From: Flagellimonas sp947499585 | Lineage (GTDB): Bacteria; Bacteroidota; Bacteroidia; Flavobacteriales; Flavobacteriaceae | DNA length: 64,000 nt | Assembly: GCF_044596045.1 (NCBI RefSeq) | Contig: NZ_CP138995.1 | Span: 2,232,001 to 2,296,000 of the forward strand | Direction: 5' to 3' | In this document: one piece after another, positions 51,898-61,194 of the stretch | How positions within the stretch are numbered: the first letter of the stretch is position 1 | Layout of the letters: the number at the start of each line of letters is the position of its first letter | Made by a program: the position numbers and the translations under genes | The notes under the pieces: model-generated | What the model was told of the DNA's origin: nothing | The model's database searches: none | Seen by the model: the letters and a program-made list of their open reading frames with translations, nothing else

Positions 51898-52215
51898 AAT
51901 TTAAATTTTTTTGTTAAATTTTTTATTTACTGATTGGCACAAATGTATTGGAGCAGTGTACGATAAAAGAGACATAATTGACGTATGGTTCTTTTGAATT
52001 GACCACTTCGCTATATGTTCTAACGGATTTATAATTGAAAGGTTTTTTCTTGTTAACATTTAACCTTTTAATTAATTCAATAGAGATTATTATCTGCTAT
52101 ACATTGCTTTTAACCGTTGGATCTAACTATGAATGGATTTAAATACAACTTTACCCTTTCTAATTCACTCCATAAATTTGGCAAACCCACTATATTTGCA
52201 CGAGAATTTTAATAC
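51898..52215. other. 318-nt divergent intergenic region
   Basis: It contains a hairpin AAAGGTT/AACCTTT (52038-52044/52062-52068) and a hisS -7 element TATATTTG (52191-52198) 18 nt before the start. No well-spaced -33 TTG was found for hisS. I see no RNA gene or ORF in it. Confidence 0.5.
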
Positions 52216-53598
52216 ATGGCAAAAAAACCATCCATACCAAAGGGAACCCGTGATTTTTCACCAATAGAAGTCGCTAGGCGCAATTACATTATCCAAACCA
52301 TCAAAAAGCATTTTGAGATTTATGGCTTTCAACCTATAGAGACCCCTTCTTTTGAAAATTCCGAGACCCTGATGGGAAAATACGGAGATGAGGGTGACCG
52401 ATTGATTTTTAAAATTCTAAACTCGGGAGATTTCATTTCAAAAGTGGATGATGTCACGTATAGCTCAAAAAACTCATCCTCTTTACTTCCAAAGATTTCA
52501 GAAAAAGCGCTCAGATACGACCTTACGGTCCCTTTTGCACGTTATGTGGTCATGCACCAAAATGAATTGGATTTTCCTTTTAAGCGCTATCAAATCCAGC
52601 CTGTTTGGCGAGCAGACCGCCCACAAAAAGGGCGCTTTAGAGAGTTCTATCAATGTGATGCCGATGTGGTAGGGTCAAATTCCTTATTGCAAGAGGTAGA
52701 ATTGGTACAATTGTATGATGCCGTTTTTACAGATTTGAAACTTGAAGGAAGCATCATCAAACTAAACAATAGAAAAATATTATCAGGAATTGCCGAAGTC
52801 ATTGGAGCAAAACACTTGTTGGTTGACTTTACGGTGGCTCTTGATAAATTAGATAAGATAGGAGAGGAGAAGGTTAAAGGAGAAATGCAAGCCAAGGGAA
52901 TTTCAGAAGTAGCTATAGCAAAGGCAGCTCCGTTGTTTGCCATGTCGGGTTCCAGTTTAGAACAATTGGCGAAACTAAAATTGCTATTGACGGAATCTGA
53001 AATTGGAATGCACGGCGTGTCTGAATTGGAGGAAATTATCCATACGGTTGAAGAAATTGGTTTAAAGACTGCGAACTTGCAAGTTGATGTTACCTTGGCA
53101 CGTGGGCTTAACTATTACACAGGAGCAATTTTTGAAGTAAGTGCGCCAGAAGGAGTACATATGGGCTCTATTGGTGGAGGTGGCCGTTATGATGATCTTA
53201 CAGGTATTTTTGGCCTAAAAGATGTCAGCGGAATCGGTATTTCCTTTGGATTGGACAGGATTTACTTGGTTTTGGAAGAATTAGGACTTTTCCCAGAACG
53301 TTTAGACCAGTCCATTGATGTGCTATGCATCAATTTTGGAGAGAAAGAAGGTTTGGCTTCTTTAAAACTGGTAGGGAAACTCAGGGAAAAAGGTATTAAG
53401 GCTGAAGTGTACCCCACATCGACCAAAATGCAAAAACAGATGAAGTATGCCAACAACCGTAAAGTACCTTATGTAGTATTGATTGGGGAGCAAGAACTTT
53501 CAAATCAGGAGTTTGTGGTAAAAAACATGGATACGGGACAGCAAGAGACCTATTCACTAAATAAACCTGAAGCTTTTGTATTGTCACTTCGAGCGTAG
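52216..53598 (+). CDS. hisS: Histidyl-tRNA synthetase
   Basis: The 460-residue class II synthetase charges tRNA-His. Motif 1 region KGTRDFSPIEVARRNYIIQT (about residues 7-26), motif 2 FKRYQIQPVWRADRPQKGRF (about 117-136), the His-specific LARGLNYYTGAIFEV (about 294-308) and motif 3 GIGISFGLDRIYLVLE are present, with an anticodon-binding domain at about 375-455. The last residues LSLRA and the stop are encoded by a copy of the dispersed repeat R4, so the natural end has been replaced or trimmed. Confidence 0.96.
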   Translation: MAKKPSIPKGTRDFSPIEVARRNYIIQTIKKHFEIYGFQPIETPSFENSETLMGKYGDEGDRLIFKILNSGDFISKVDDVTYSSKNSSSLLPKISEKALRYDLTVPFARYVVMHQNELDFPFKRYQIQPVWRADRPQKGRFREFYQCDADVVGSNSLLQEVELVQLYDAVFTDLKLEGSIIKLNNRKILSGIAEVIGAKHLLVDFTVALDKLDKIGEEKVKGEMQAKGISEVAIAKAAPLFAMSGSSLEQLAKLKLLLTESEIGMHGVSELEEIIHTVEEIGLKTANLQVDVTLARGLNYYTGAIFEVSAPEGVHMGSIGGGGRYDDLTGIFGLKDVSGIGISFGLDRIYLVLEELGLFPERLDQSIDVLCINFGEKEGLASLKLVGKLREKGIKAEVYPTSTKMQKQMKYANNRKVPYVVLIGEQELSNQEFVVKNMDTGQQETYSLNKPEAFVLSLRA

Positions 53599-53647
53599 TC
53601 GAGAAGTATGTTCTAAATAGGTCTCGACTCCGCTCGACCTGACAGCT
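53582..53647. repeat. Dispersed intergenic repeat R4 (type B hairpin)
   Basis: CGAGCGTAGTCGAGA and TCTCGACTCCGCTCGA form a long imperfect stem flanked by TGTCA and TGACA. It covers the hisS stop and touches the NUDIX stop, joining two convergent genes. Confidence 0.75.
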
Positions 53648-54204
53648 TATAGGGTTGTTATTTTCTCAATCTCACCAATAATCTTTTTATAGTATGAAGT
53701 AGAATGGGGCACAAACCCATCTAAATCCTCATGATTTACTTTTGATTTAAAATCAGCTAGTTGAAACAGGGCTAAATCTTCGACCTCACTTTCTTGTTTG
53801 TTTAGATTTGAAATGGGAATTTTTAGTTCACACAAAAAAGTGTGATGGAATTCATTATCCATAAGGACATGGGAATGTTTTTGCATAGATTTAAAAATTC
53901 CAATTTTATCTAAATCAGCAGGTGAAATTTGTAAACCTATTTCCTCCTCAACTTCTCGTATCGCTGCTTCGATAGTATTTTCTCCAGCTCCAATATGACC
54001 AGCTACCGAAACATCCCAAAGCAATGGAAATGTTTTTTTGTCCTTACCTCGTTTCTGAAATAGGACTTTTCCGTCCGAAGTATAAAACCAGATATGTGCA
54101 GTAGGATGGAACAGACCTTTTAGGTGCGCTTCAGATTTTAAACAGGTTTGCTCTGTATGATTTCCACTTTCATCTAGAATGTCTACAAGCTCATCCATAA
54201 TCAA
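53647..54204 (-). CDS. NUDIX hydrolase (IDI/YfcD-like)
   Basis: The 185-residue protein has a Nudix box GHIGAGENTIEAAIREVEEE then IGLQ (about residues 70-92), matching GX5EX7REXXEEXGU. The N-terminal part (DELVDILDESGNHTEQTCLK, then HPTAHIWFYTSDGKVLFQKR) resembles the isopentenyl-diphosphate isomerase-like branch, but that activity needs other residues and is not claimed. A second possible start (M at residue 3, 54198) exists. It converges on hisS through repeat R4. Substrate unknown. Confidence 0.9.
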   Translation of the reverse strand: MIMDELVDILDESGNHTEQTCLKSEAHLKGLFHPTAHIWFYTSDGKVLFQKRGKDKKTFPLLWDVSVAGHIGAGENTIEAAIREVEEEIGLQISPADLDKIGIFKSMQKHSHVLMDNEFHHTFLCELKIPISNLNKQESEVEDLALFQLADFKSKVNHEDLDGFVPHSTSYYKKIIGEIEKITTL

Positions 54205-54217
54205 ATTTAAGACCTAT

Positions 54218-54317
54218 TGTCGCATCGAGCGTAGTTGAGATGTATTGAGTGTGTATGTTTAGAAAGTTCCTCCCTTCGACAGTCTCAGTGTGACAAACCT
54301 ACAGACTCAAGATGACA
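54218..54317. repeat. Dispersed intergenic repeat R5 (types B, A, A)
   Basis: CGAGCGTAGTTGAGATGT (type B) is followed by CCTTCGACAGTCTCAG (type A, inverted, 54272 on) and ACTCAAGATGACA near 54305. It separates the NUDIX and M42 genes. Confidence 0.7.
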
Positions 54318-54339
54318 TCTGAAAACAGGCAGTTACCCT

Positions 54340-55428
54340 CTAATCAAAATAACTAAAGCTTTCCCCGTCTTTTATGGTCAATAGCGTTTCATATATCAAT
54401 CGGATAACGTTCTCTACGTCATCTTTGTGCACCGTTTCAACTGTGGTATGCATATATCTAAGCGGAAGTGAAATTAAAGCAGAAGCTACACCTCCATTGC
54501 TGTAGGCAAAGGCGTCCGTGTCCGTTCCGGTGTAGCGAGAAGACGCCAGACGTTGAAAAGGTATTTTTTTAGCTTCAGCAGTCTCAATGATGCGTTCTCT
54601 GAGTTTGTTTTGTACCGCCGGTGCATAAGAAATTACTGGTCCTGAACCCATAGCTGTCTCACCTTCCTTCTTTTTATCAATCATTGGGGTAGTGGTGTCA
54701 TGACAAACATCGGTAACAATTGCAATATTGGGTTTTATGGTCTGCGTGATCATTTCTGCACCACGCAGCCCTATTTCTTCTTGAACAGAGTTGGTAATAT
54801 ACAGTCCAAAAGGCAATTTCTTTTTGTTCTCATGCAGCAAACGTGCTACTTCAGCAATCATAAAACCTCCAGCACGGTTATCTATAGCTCGACAAACAAA
54901 TTTGTTTTTGTTCAAAACCTGAAATTCATCTGGGTAAGTGATTACACAGCCTACGTGTACACCCATTTTTTCAACCTCTTCCTTGTCCTTGGCACCTATG
55001 TCAATAAAGATGTTATCTAGTTTTGGCGGTTCTTCTTTGCTTCTATTTCTTGTATGGATGGCAGGCCAACCAAAAACACCTTTTACAATACCGTTTTTGG
55101 TATGGATATTTACCCATTTGGAAGGCGCAATTTGGTGATCGCTACCTCCATTTCTTATAACATATAGCAAACCATTATCTGTGATGTAATTTACATACCA
55201 TGAAATTTCATCAGAATGTCCCTCAATTACAACTTTAAACTTCGCATCAGGGTTTATAACTCCAACAGCTGTGCCGTAAGTGTCGGTAATAAAATCATCT
55301 ACATAAGGCTTCAAATAATCCATCCAAATTTTTTGCCCTTCCCACTCGTAACCCGTTGGAGAGGCATTATTTAGATATTTTTCAAAGAATTTAAGAGACT
55401 TAGCTGTAATGATTTTTGAAGCTGCCAT
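54340..55428 (-). CDS. M42 family aminopeptidase
   Basis: The 362-residue metallopeptidase has the M42 metal ligands in order: EGHSDEISW (His-x-Asp, about residues 69-77), RAIDNRAGGFM (bridging Asp), QEEIGLRGA (catalytic Glu pair), TDVCHD and the late HTTVETVH. It removes N-terminal residues from peptides and assembles as large dodecamers in related proteins. It is cytosolic with no signal. It lies downstream of a divergent region with the DUF4294 gene. Confidence 0.93.
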   Translation of the reverse strand: MAASKIITAKSLKFFEKYLNNASPTGYEWEGQKIWMDYLKPYVDDFITDTYGTAVGVINPDAKFKVVIEGHSDEISWYVNYITDNGLLYVIRNGGSDHQIAPSKWVNIHTKNGIVKGVFGWPAIHTRNRSKEEPPKLDNIFIDIGAKDKEEVEKMGVHVGCVITYPDEFQVLNKNKFVCRAIDNRAGGFMIAEVARLLHENKKKLPFGLYITNSVQEEIGLRGAEMITQTIKPNIAIVTDVCHDTTTPMIDKKKEGETAMGSGPVISYAPAVQNKLRERIIETAEAKKIPFQRLASSRYTGTDTDAFAYSNGGVASALISLPLRYMHTTVETVHKDDVENVIRLIYETLLTIKDGESFSYFD

Positions 55429-55521
55429 GTATATATTTTAGTCCACAAACATAACAATATTCACTTTTATTTAATAGCCAAATCCTAGGTTTATCCTTAA
55501 TTTTGGCAGGACTTATGTTAA

Positions 55522-56211
55522 ATGGTTCTAATGTTTCGTTACAACTTGGTTATCGTTTTTTTATTGATCTCTGGTTCAAGCTTTTCCCAAGAAGTTGCTA
55601 AAGATTCGATTGCAGACTACTATGTTAGGTTTGAAGGTGATTCTATTCTCTATAGTTCCATTGAGCTTGATGAGGTCTTTATTTTTGGTAGACTGGAATT
55701 TGCTGATAGAAAAGAAAAACTCAGATACTATATTCTCCGTAGAAAAACTTTAAAAGTATATCCATATGCTAAACTTGCGGCGGAACGCCTAGTTGAACTC
55801 AATGATAGCTTGACTAAAATCAAAAGGAAAAGACACAAAAAGAAATACACTAAGGAAGTTCAGAAATATATTGAAGGCGAGTTTTCAGACAAGCTTAAAA
55901 AGTTGACCAGAACTGAAGGACAGATTCTGATTAAGTTGATTTATCGTCAAACGGGTAAAACGGCCTTCAACTTGGTCAAGGAGCTTAGGAATGGCTGGCG
56001 TGCGTTTTGGTACAATACTACTGCCAAGGCTTTTAAAATCAGTATAAAAGAAGAGTTTCACCCAGAGAGAATGCATGAAGATTATCTAATTGAAGATATT
56101 TTGCAACGTGCTTTTGCAGCTAACAAACTAGAACGTCAAGAATCTGTTTTGGACTATGACTATGCGCAGCTGAGCAATAAGTGGAAAAATAATCCAACCA
56201 AAAAGAACTAG
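55522..56211 (+). CDS. DUF4294 domain protein
   Basis: The 229-residue product has a signal peptide (MFRYNLVIVFLLISGSSFSQ after a possible three-residue prefix; the start could be 55531). The DUF4294 domain (about residues 45-210) includes ELDEVFIFGRLEFADRKEKL, RRKTLKVYPYAKLAAERLVE and EGQILIKLIYRQTGKTAFNL, the last with GKTAF. The family is exported in Bacteroidota and has no established function. Upstream the -7 like TAATTTTG is present but lacks a spaced -33. The 3' end overlaps DUF6095 by 4 nt. Confidence 0.85.
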   Translation: MVLMFRYNLVIVFLLISGSSFSQEVAKDSIADYYVRFEGDSILYSSIELDEVFIFGRLEFADRKEKLRYYILRRKTLKVYPYAKLAAERLVELNDSLTKIKRKRHKKKYTKEVQKYIEGEFSDKLKKLTRTEGQILIKLIYRQTGKTAFNLVKELRNGWRAFWYNTTAKAFKISIKEEFHPERMHEDYLIEDILQRAFAANKLERQESVLDYDYAQLSNKWKNNPTKKN

Positions 56212-56441
56212 TCCTTAGATTTCTTTCCAAAAAGTGCTTCCATAAAAGTCTTAATGGTATAAAAACCGAAGCCAATTGCTGTTATGGCCAATACTAAACC
56301 TACAATTAAAACTGGGATATAGGCAACATGTTCTTGGTTCTTAAAAGCTTGATAGATAACTAAAGGCGCTAAGAACATTAACCCCACTGTAAACCCAACA
56401 TATTTGAGTCCTTTTACCAAAAGATCTTTATCCGTTCTCAT
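56208..56441 (-). CDS. DUF6095 small membrane protein
   Basis: The 77-residue product has two TM helices (about residues 14-31: VGFTVGLMFLAPLVIYQA, and 41-61: IPVLIVGLVLAITAIGFGFY), then a short basic tail (FGKKSKD). It matches DUF6095, found in flavobacteria, function unknown. It overlaps the convergent DUF4294 gene by 4 nt and is divergent from GntP. Confidence 0.8.
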   Translation of the reverse strand: MRTDKDLLVKGLKYVGFTVGLMFLAPLVIYQAFKNQEHVAYIPVLIVGLVLAITAIGFGFYTIKTFMEALFGKKSKD

Positions 56442-56500
56442 AATATACTAAAGTAGGAATATTACAGTATATTTAATTGCTGTCCTTTAAAAAAATACGA

Positions 56501-57823
56501 ATGGAATTATTGGTGCTTGTTGTAGTTGTATTGTTCATCATCATTGCTACTGTTAAATTTAAGATGCACCCCATTTTTTCATTGACCATGGCTACCATTG
56601 CTACTGGATTTCTTCTTGGACTTTCTCCAAAGGATATTATGGCAACCATAGGAGACGGTTTTGGAAAAACCCTTTCAGGAATTGGGCTTGTTATTGCTTT
56701 TGGAACAGTGATAGGTATTTATCTGGAAAAGACTGGAAGTACCAAAGTACTTGCAAACGCTGTATTAAAATTAGTTGGACTAAAACACTCTCCTCTGGCA
56801 ATGAATCTTGCAGGTTATATTGTTTCTATTCCAGTTTTTTGTGATTCAGGATTTATTATTCTCTCTTCCTTAAACAAGGCCATTAGCAAGAAAACAGGCA
56901 TACCTGTTATGGTTTTTGCCATTTCATTGGCCACTGGGCTTTATGCTGCACATGTATTTGTACCTCCTACTCCTGGGCCATTAGCTGCTGCAGCTATATT
57001 GGAAGCGGATTTAGGAATGGTTTTGGTCTTAGGGTTGTTAATATCCATCCCAGTGTCTTTAACGGGTTATGTATGGGCCAGGTTTATTGGAAAATCATTG
57101 AAAGAAGAAGTAAAAGAGGAAACAAACATACCAGAGGAAGAAGACCAAGATTATGGTATTAAACCTATACAGGCTTTTTTACCACTTTTGGCTCCTATTT
57201 GCTTAATTGCAATGAAATCAGTAGTTAATTATCCAACATATCCTTTGGGGAAGAATACTGTATTTCAAGTTTTTGATTTTTTAGGGAACCCAATAATTGC
57301 TCTGATGGTAGGTGTATTTTTTGCTTTTATGTTAGGAAGAAAAATACCTAGCAAACAAAAAGAAGGATGGGTCACTGAAGCTTTTAAACAAGCCGGATTG
57401 ATAGTTTTAATAACTGGAGCGGGGGGTGCTTTCGGCGCCATATTGCGCACGATTGATATTGCATCCATAATCAATCTTGAATCCAGTTCTGGTATTGGAG
57501 GTCTTCTAATCTCATTTACCATTGCCATGGTATTAAAAACTGCTCAGGGTTCTTCTACCGTTGCCATAATAACTACATCAGCCATAATAGCGCCCTTATT
57601 GGAAACGTTTGGACTATTTTCAATTACAGATAAAGCTTTTGCCGTGCTGGCAATAGGAGCGGGTGCAATGACGGTATCCCATATTAATGATAGCTATTTT
57701 TGGGTTGTATCACAGTTTTCAAACATCAATGTAAAAACCGCTTTAAGAGGTCATACTTTAGGAACACTATTTCAAGGAGTTGTGGGAATACTTATGATTT
57801 TGATATTGTATCAAATTCTGTGA
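56501..57823 (+). CDS. GntP family transporter (gluconate/H+ symporter type)
   Basis: The start at 56501 (MELLVLVVVVLFIIIATVKF) places a TM helix at the N-terminus; an ATG at 56477 adds a short basic segment. The 440-residue protein has about 12 TM helices. Family motifs include GDGFGKTLSGIGLVIAFGTV (about 50-69), SIPVFCDSGFIILSSL (about 107-122) and VPPTPGPLAAAAILEAD (about 154-170). It imports gluconate or a related sugar acid. A gluconate kinase is not nearby, so the substrate is uncertain, although the pentose phosphate genes in the window could use it. Confidence 0.92.
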   Translation: MELLVLVVVVLFIIIATVKFKMHPIFSLTMATIATGFLLGLSPKDIMATIGDGFGKTLSGIGLVIAFGTVIGIYLEKTGSTKVLANAVLKLVGLKHSPLAMNLAGYIVSIPVFCDSGFIILSSLNKAISKKTGIPVMVFAISLATGLYAAHVFVPPTPGPLAAAAILEADLGMVLVLGLLISIPVSLTGYVWARFIGKSLKEEVKEETNIPEEEDQDYGIKPIQAFLPLLAPICLIAMKSVVNYPTYPLGKNTVFQVFDFLGNPIIALMVGVFFAFMLGRKIPSKQKEGWVTEAFKQAGLIVLITGAGGAFGAILRTIDIASIINLESSSGIGGLLISFTIAMVLKTAQGSSTVAIITTSAIIAPLLETFGLFSITDKAFAVLAIGAGAMTVSHINDSYFWVVSQFSNINVKTALRGHTLGTLFQGVVGILMILILYQIL

Positions 57824-57841
57824 TATTAAAAGATAGCAACT

Positions 57842-60241
57842 TTAAAATTTGAAATTATAGGTTACCGCTGGAATAATTCCAAAAATTGACGTTCGTGTTG
57901 CTTCATTTCTGCCATTATCTTCGTTTTCACTAAAGTTTATAGAAGCGGCATTCATGCGGTTGTAAGCATTATAAATACTAAAAACCCATTCAGATTGTAC
58001 TTTTTTTCTAGAATTTTTTCGTGGAGTTAAAGTGGCCGAGATATCCAATCTGTGATAAGCAGGGAGACGTTCTTCATTTCGTGGACCGTAGAAAGGAATT
58101 GTAAGCCCTTGAAATTCAAATTGTCCAATTGGGTAGTTGGTAGGTTGCCCTGTTTGGAATATGAAGTTTGCATTAAAATTCCATTTCTCATTCAAATCAT
58201 AACTGCCAAACAAAGAAATATCATGAGTTTTGTCGTAAGGTGTATTGTACCATTCTCCGTTATTGATTCCAGTTTCTAAAGAAGATATTCCATTGTTTGG
58301 AGATGAAGTTCTGCCTGGAGTACGTTGCTCAGATTTTGATAATGTATACGCCAGCCAACCTTTAAAGCGACCTTCATTTTTTCTTAGCAAAAGTTCCAAT
58401 CCATATGCGCGTGCTTCGCCATTCAAAATCACTTGTTCAATAGCGTTATTAGCAATTAGATCAGCTCCATCTATATAGTCAATTCTATTTTGAATATCCT
58501 TATAAAATACTTCGGTTTCAAAAGAATACTCACCATCTTTTATATTTTGAAAGTATCCAACGGCATATTGATCGAGCAATTGAGGTTCAACAAATGGACC
58601 ACTGGGAGTCCATACATCAAGAGGAGTAGGGGAGTTGGTATTGGAAAGGAGGTGTAAATATTGTGCAAGACGGGTATAGCTGGCTTTAACTGAACTTTTT
58701 CCATTAAAATTATACGAAAGCGATATTCTAGGCTCTAAATTGGTAAATTTCTCTAAACTGCTGCTTCTGTCAGCACTAATAGTGTCAATGGGCGTTCCTT
58801 CTCTATAGATTAATAGGGAAGGGTCAAAAATAACAGCGTTGTCATTTTGGTATACAAAAAACTCGTCTTGGCCAAGCCTATTAAAATGACTGACTCTTAG
58901 CCCGTAATTCAAGCTAAGTCTATCCGTTACTTTGTGCTCTATGTCAATATATGCGGCTGCTTCGTTTGCATACTTTTTGGTTAGCTGATCTTCAACTATC
59001 CCTGAATCTTCTCTATTGGGTTTAATTTTACCAGGATTAAATACGTAGTAAATATTGTTTACACCGTAGTTTACTTGAAACTTGTCGTTTAGATAATGCT
59101 TCAAATCATATTTTAAATTGAAGTTTTGAATACCTGAGTCCCATTCAAATCCAACAAAATCGAGCTCTAGTCCATAGAAGTAATCAGAATAGATAACAGA
59201 TAAATTTGAAAAAAGTTTATCTGAAAACAAATGGTTCCATCTAAAATTCCCCACTGCGTTTCCATAGGTATTTACGAAGCTATCATTTATGCTGAACAGG
59301 TCACGACCAAAATACCCCGACAGGAAAATATTATTTCGGTCATTTATTTTATGGTTGAACTTTGTGTTTAAGTCATAGAAATATGCTTTGTTGTTTATAT
59401 CGAATAGTGGTAAGAACAGATGGGCGTAGGATGCTCTTCCCCCTACCAAAAAAGATGTTTTATCTTTTACAATTGGACCTTCTACCAATAATCTGCTGGC
59501 TACTGCTCCAATTCCTCCATTTACTTTTACTTCCTTACTATTTCCTTCTTTCTGAAAAATCTCCAAAACGGATGATACTCTTCCTCCATACCTGGCAGGA
59601 ATCCCGCCTTTGAATAATTTCACATCTTTTATGGCATCAGGGTTAAAAACAGAAAAGAGCCCAAACAAATGGGATGAGTTAAACACCGTGGCCTCATCCA
59701 ATAAAATGAGATTTTGGTCCGCCGCTCCACCTCTCACATTGAATCCTGATGATGCTTCGCCGGCATTGGATACGCCGGGCAGCAAAAGCAAAGATTTTAT
59801 TACATCAGCCTCCCCCAATACGACTGGAATCTGTTTTATTGTCTTTACAGCTAATGTATTAACGCTCATCTGAGGTTTACGAATATCCAGTCTCTCTGCG
59901 TTATCAGTAATCACTACTTCTTCCAACTGTTCCATTTTTTCAGTTAGACTAAAATCTCTTTTGATACTTGCATTTAAGATTATGGACTCTGAAATTTCTT
60001 GAAACCCCAAATAACTAACAATGATATTGTATTCTCCTTCTGGTAAGGTTATGGAATAAAAACCATATTCGTTTGTGGTCACGCCAGTTTTTAAATCGGG
60101 AAATATAATGGTGACGCCAATTAGGGTTTCGTTACTACTGGCTTCGGAAATAGTGCCACTGAAGGTGAATTTTTTTTGTGCTTGTAAAGAACCACAGATT
60201 ATAAATAGTGCAAAGAAAACTAGAATATGTCTTTTTGGCAT
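57842..60241 (-). CDS. TonB-dependent receptor with CarboxypepD_reg-like domain
   Basis: The 799-residue protein has a signal peptide (MPKRHILVFFALFIICGSLQ), a CarboxypepD_reg-like domain (about residues 25-110: FSGTISEASSNETLIGVTII) and a plug with TonB box-like MEQLEEVVITDNAERLD (about 112-128). GFNVRGGAADQNLILLDEAT, then IPARYGGRVSSVLEIFQKEG, mark the plug core. The barrel ends in GIIPAVTYNFKF. The DUF4249 lipoprotein gene lies 53 nt upstream on the same strand, a recurrent pairing in Bacteroidota. Substrate unknown. Confidence 0.92.
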   Translation of the reverse strand: MPKRHILVFFALFIICGSLQAQKKFTFSGTISEASSNETLIGVTIIFPDLKTGVTTNEYGFYSITLPEGEYNIIVSYLGFQEISESIILNASIKRDFSLTEKMEQLEEVVITDNAERLDIRKPQMSVNTLAVKTIKQIPVVLGEADVIKSLLLLPGVSNAGEASSGFNVRGGAADQNLILLDEATVFNSSHLFGLFSVFNPDAIKDVKLFKGGIPARYGGRVSSVLEIFQKEGNSKEVKVNGGIGAVASRLLVEGPIVKDKTSFLVGGRASYAHLFLPLFDINNKAYFYDLNTKFNHKINDRNNIFLSGYFGRDLFSINDSFVNTYGNAVGNFRWNHLFSDKLFSNLSVIYSDYFYGLELDFVGFEWDSGIQNFNLKYDLKHYLNDKFQVNYGVNNIYYVFNPGKIKPNREDSGIVEDQLTKKYANEAAAYIDIEHKVTDRLSLNYGLRVSHFNRLGQDEFFVYQNDNAVIFDPSLLIYREGTPIDTISADRSSSLEKFTNLEPRISLSYNFNGKSSVKASYTRLAQYLHLLSNTNSPTPLDVWTPSGPFVEPQLLDQYAVGYFQNIKDGEYSFETEVFYKDIQNRIDYIDGADLIANNAIEQVILNGEARAYGLELLLRKNEGRFKGWLAYTLSKSEQRTPGRTSSPNNGISSLETGINNGEWYNTPYDKTHDISLFGSYDLNEKWNFNANFIFQTGQPTNYPIGQFEFQGLTIPFYGPRNEERLPAYHRLDISATLTPRKNSRKKVQSEWVFSIYNAYNRMNAASINFSENEDNGRNEATRTSIFGIIPAVTYNFKF

Positions 60242-60294
60242 TTTACGTTTTTAAATATTGTTTGGGACTACACTAATTGACCTGTTATTTTGTT

Positions 60295-61104
60295 TCATTC
60301 TACCGTTAATAGTTTGGTGTCAAACTCACTGAGAGCAAAATAGCCAAATGGAAAGTCATTTGGGTTTGTTGTATTGACGATATTGCCTCTTACCGTAGCT
60401 GGAGGCACTGCAAAAGGACCGCCACCATCTTCTCCCGATTGCGCCAGTGCAAGATTTGCATATGTTGCAAAATTCTTATCAATTCCAAAAAGTGTGATGG
60501 CAAGCAGATCACCGGGTTCAACATCCTCATAGAAATAGGAAAATGTTATATCACTATCTTCAAAAAATTCATCTTCAACAACCAAGAAATTATCAAAACC
60601 AAAAGAAAACAAGTAATAATTGCGTTCGTCAGGGATATCTGTGAACCTGATCATCACTTCTGTTTCTTCTTCTTCATCAAACAAAAAACCATCCCCTTGC
60701 TCAACATCATCAATAATGGGAGATCTATTCAATTGTTGAGTAGCTGTAAATGTTTCTCCGCTATAATTTACTACAAGGGTGTAATCTCTATTAAATTCCA
60801 AATCAGGAAAACCCGTTCTAAACACACCTGGCTCGCTTTCCAATATGGAAAATGACTGGCCTGTTTCTTCATCAATAATCTCAACAGAGGCATTTTCTGC
60901 AGGAGGTAGTTCTTCTTGAAGGAAAGGTGCGGTAAGGGTTAGTTTTATTTGACCAACGGTTAAAGGGTCGCCATTATTTTCACTAAAACCTATTAGGGCA
61001 TCTATAACCAATTTGGGTTCAGAAGTTGGTAAATCTATATCTACTACTTCCTCACAACCAACAAATAGAAAAATGGTTAGGATATGGTATATGTAATGTT
61101 TCAA
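60295..61104 (-). CDS. DUF4249 lipoprotein
   Basis: The 269-residue product has a lipobox (IFLFVGCEEVVDIDLPTSEP, Cys about 17) and the DUF4249 pattern: PKLVIDALIGF, VEIIDEETGQSFSILESEPG and YTLVVNYSGETFTATQQL. Two stretches are strongly acidic (about 140-200). It is likely surface-attached and a partner of the TonB receptor that follows, as in other Bacteroidota loci. Function unknown beyond this pairing. Confidence 0.88.
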   Translation of the reverse strand: MKHYIYHILTIFLFVGCEEVVDIDLPTSEPKLVIDALIGFSENNGDPLTVGQIKLTLTAPFLQEELPPAENASVEIIDEETGQSFSILESEPGVFRTGFPDLEFNRDYTLVVNYSGETFTATQQLNRSPIIDDVEQGDGFLFDEEEETEVMIRFTDIPDERNYYLFSFGFDNFLVVEDEFFEDSDITFSYFYEDVEPGDLLAITLFGIDKNFATYANLALAQSGEDGGGPFAVPPATVRGNIVNTTNPNDFPFGYFALSEFDTKLLTVE

Positions 61105-61194
61105 GCTATTTTAATTGAAGTACGAAAGTCTAAAATAGACAATCATTAATTCAAATAATACGGTTTAACAGTTTCTTAATCCTAAAACTTGAAA

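Noticed and set aside
51674..51904. Plus-strand frame rich in Val-Pro-Ser repeats
   Set aside because: It is the antisense shadow of the Gly-Thr-Asp repeats in the collagen-like gene.
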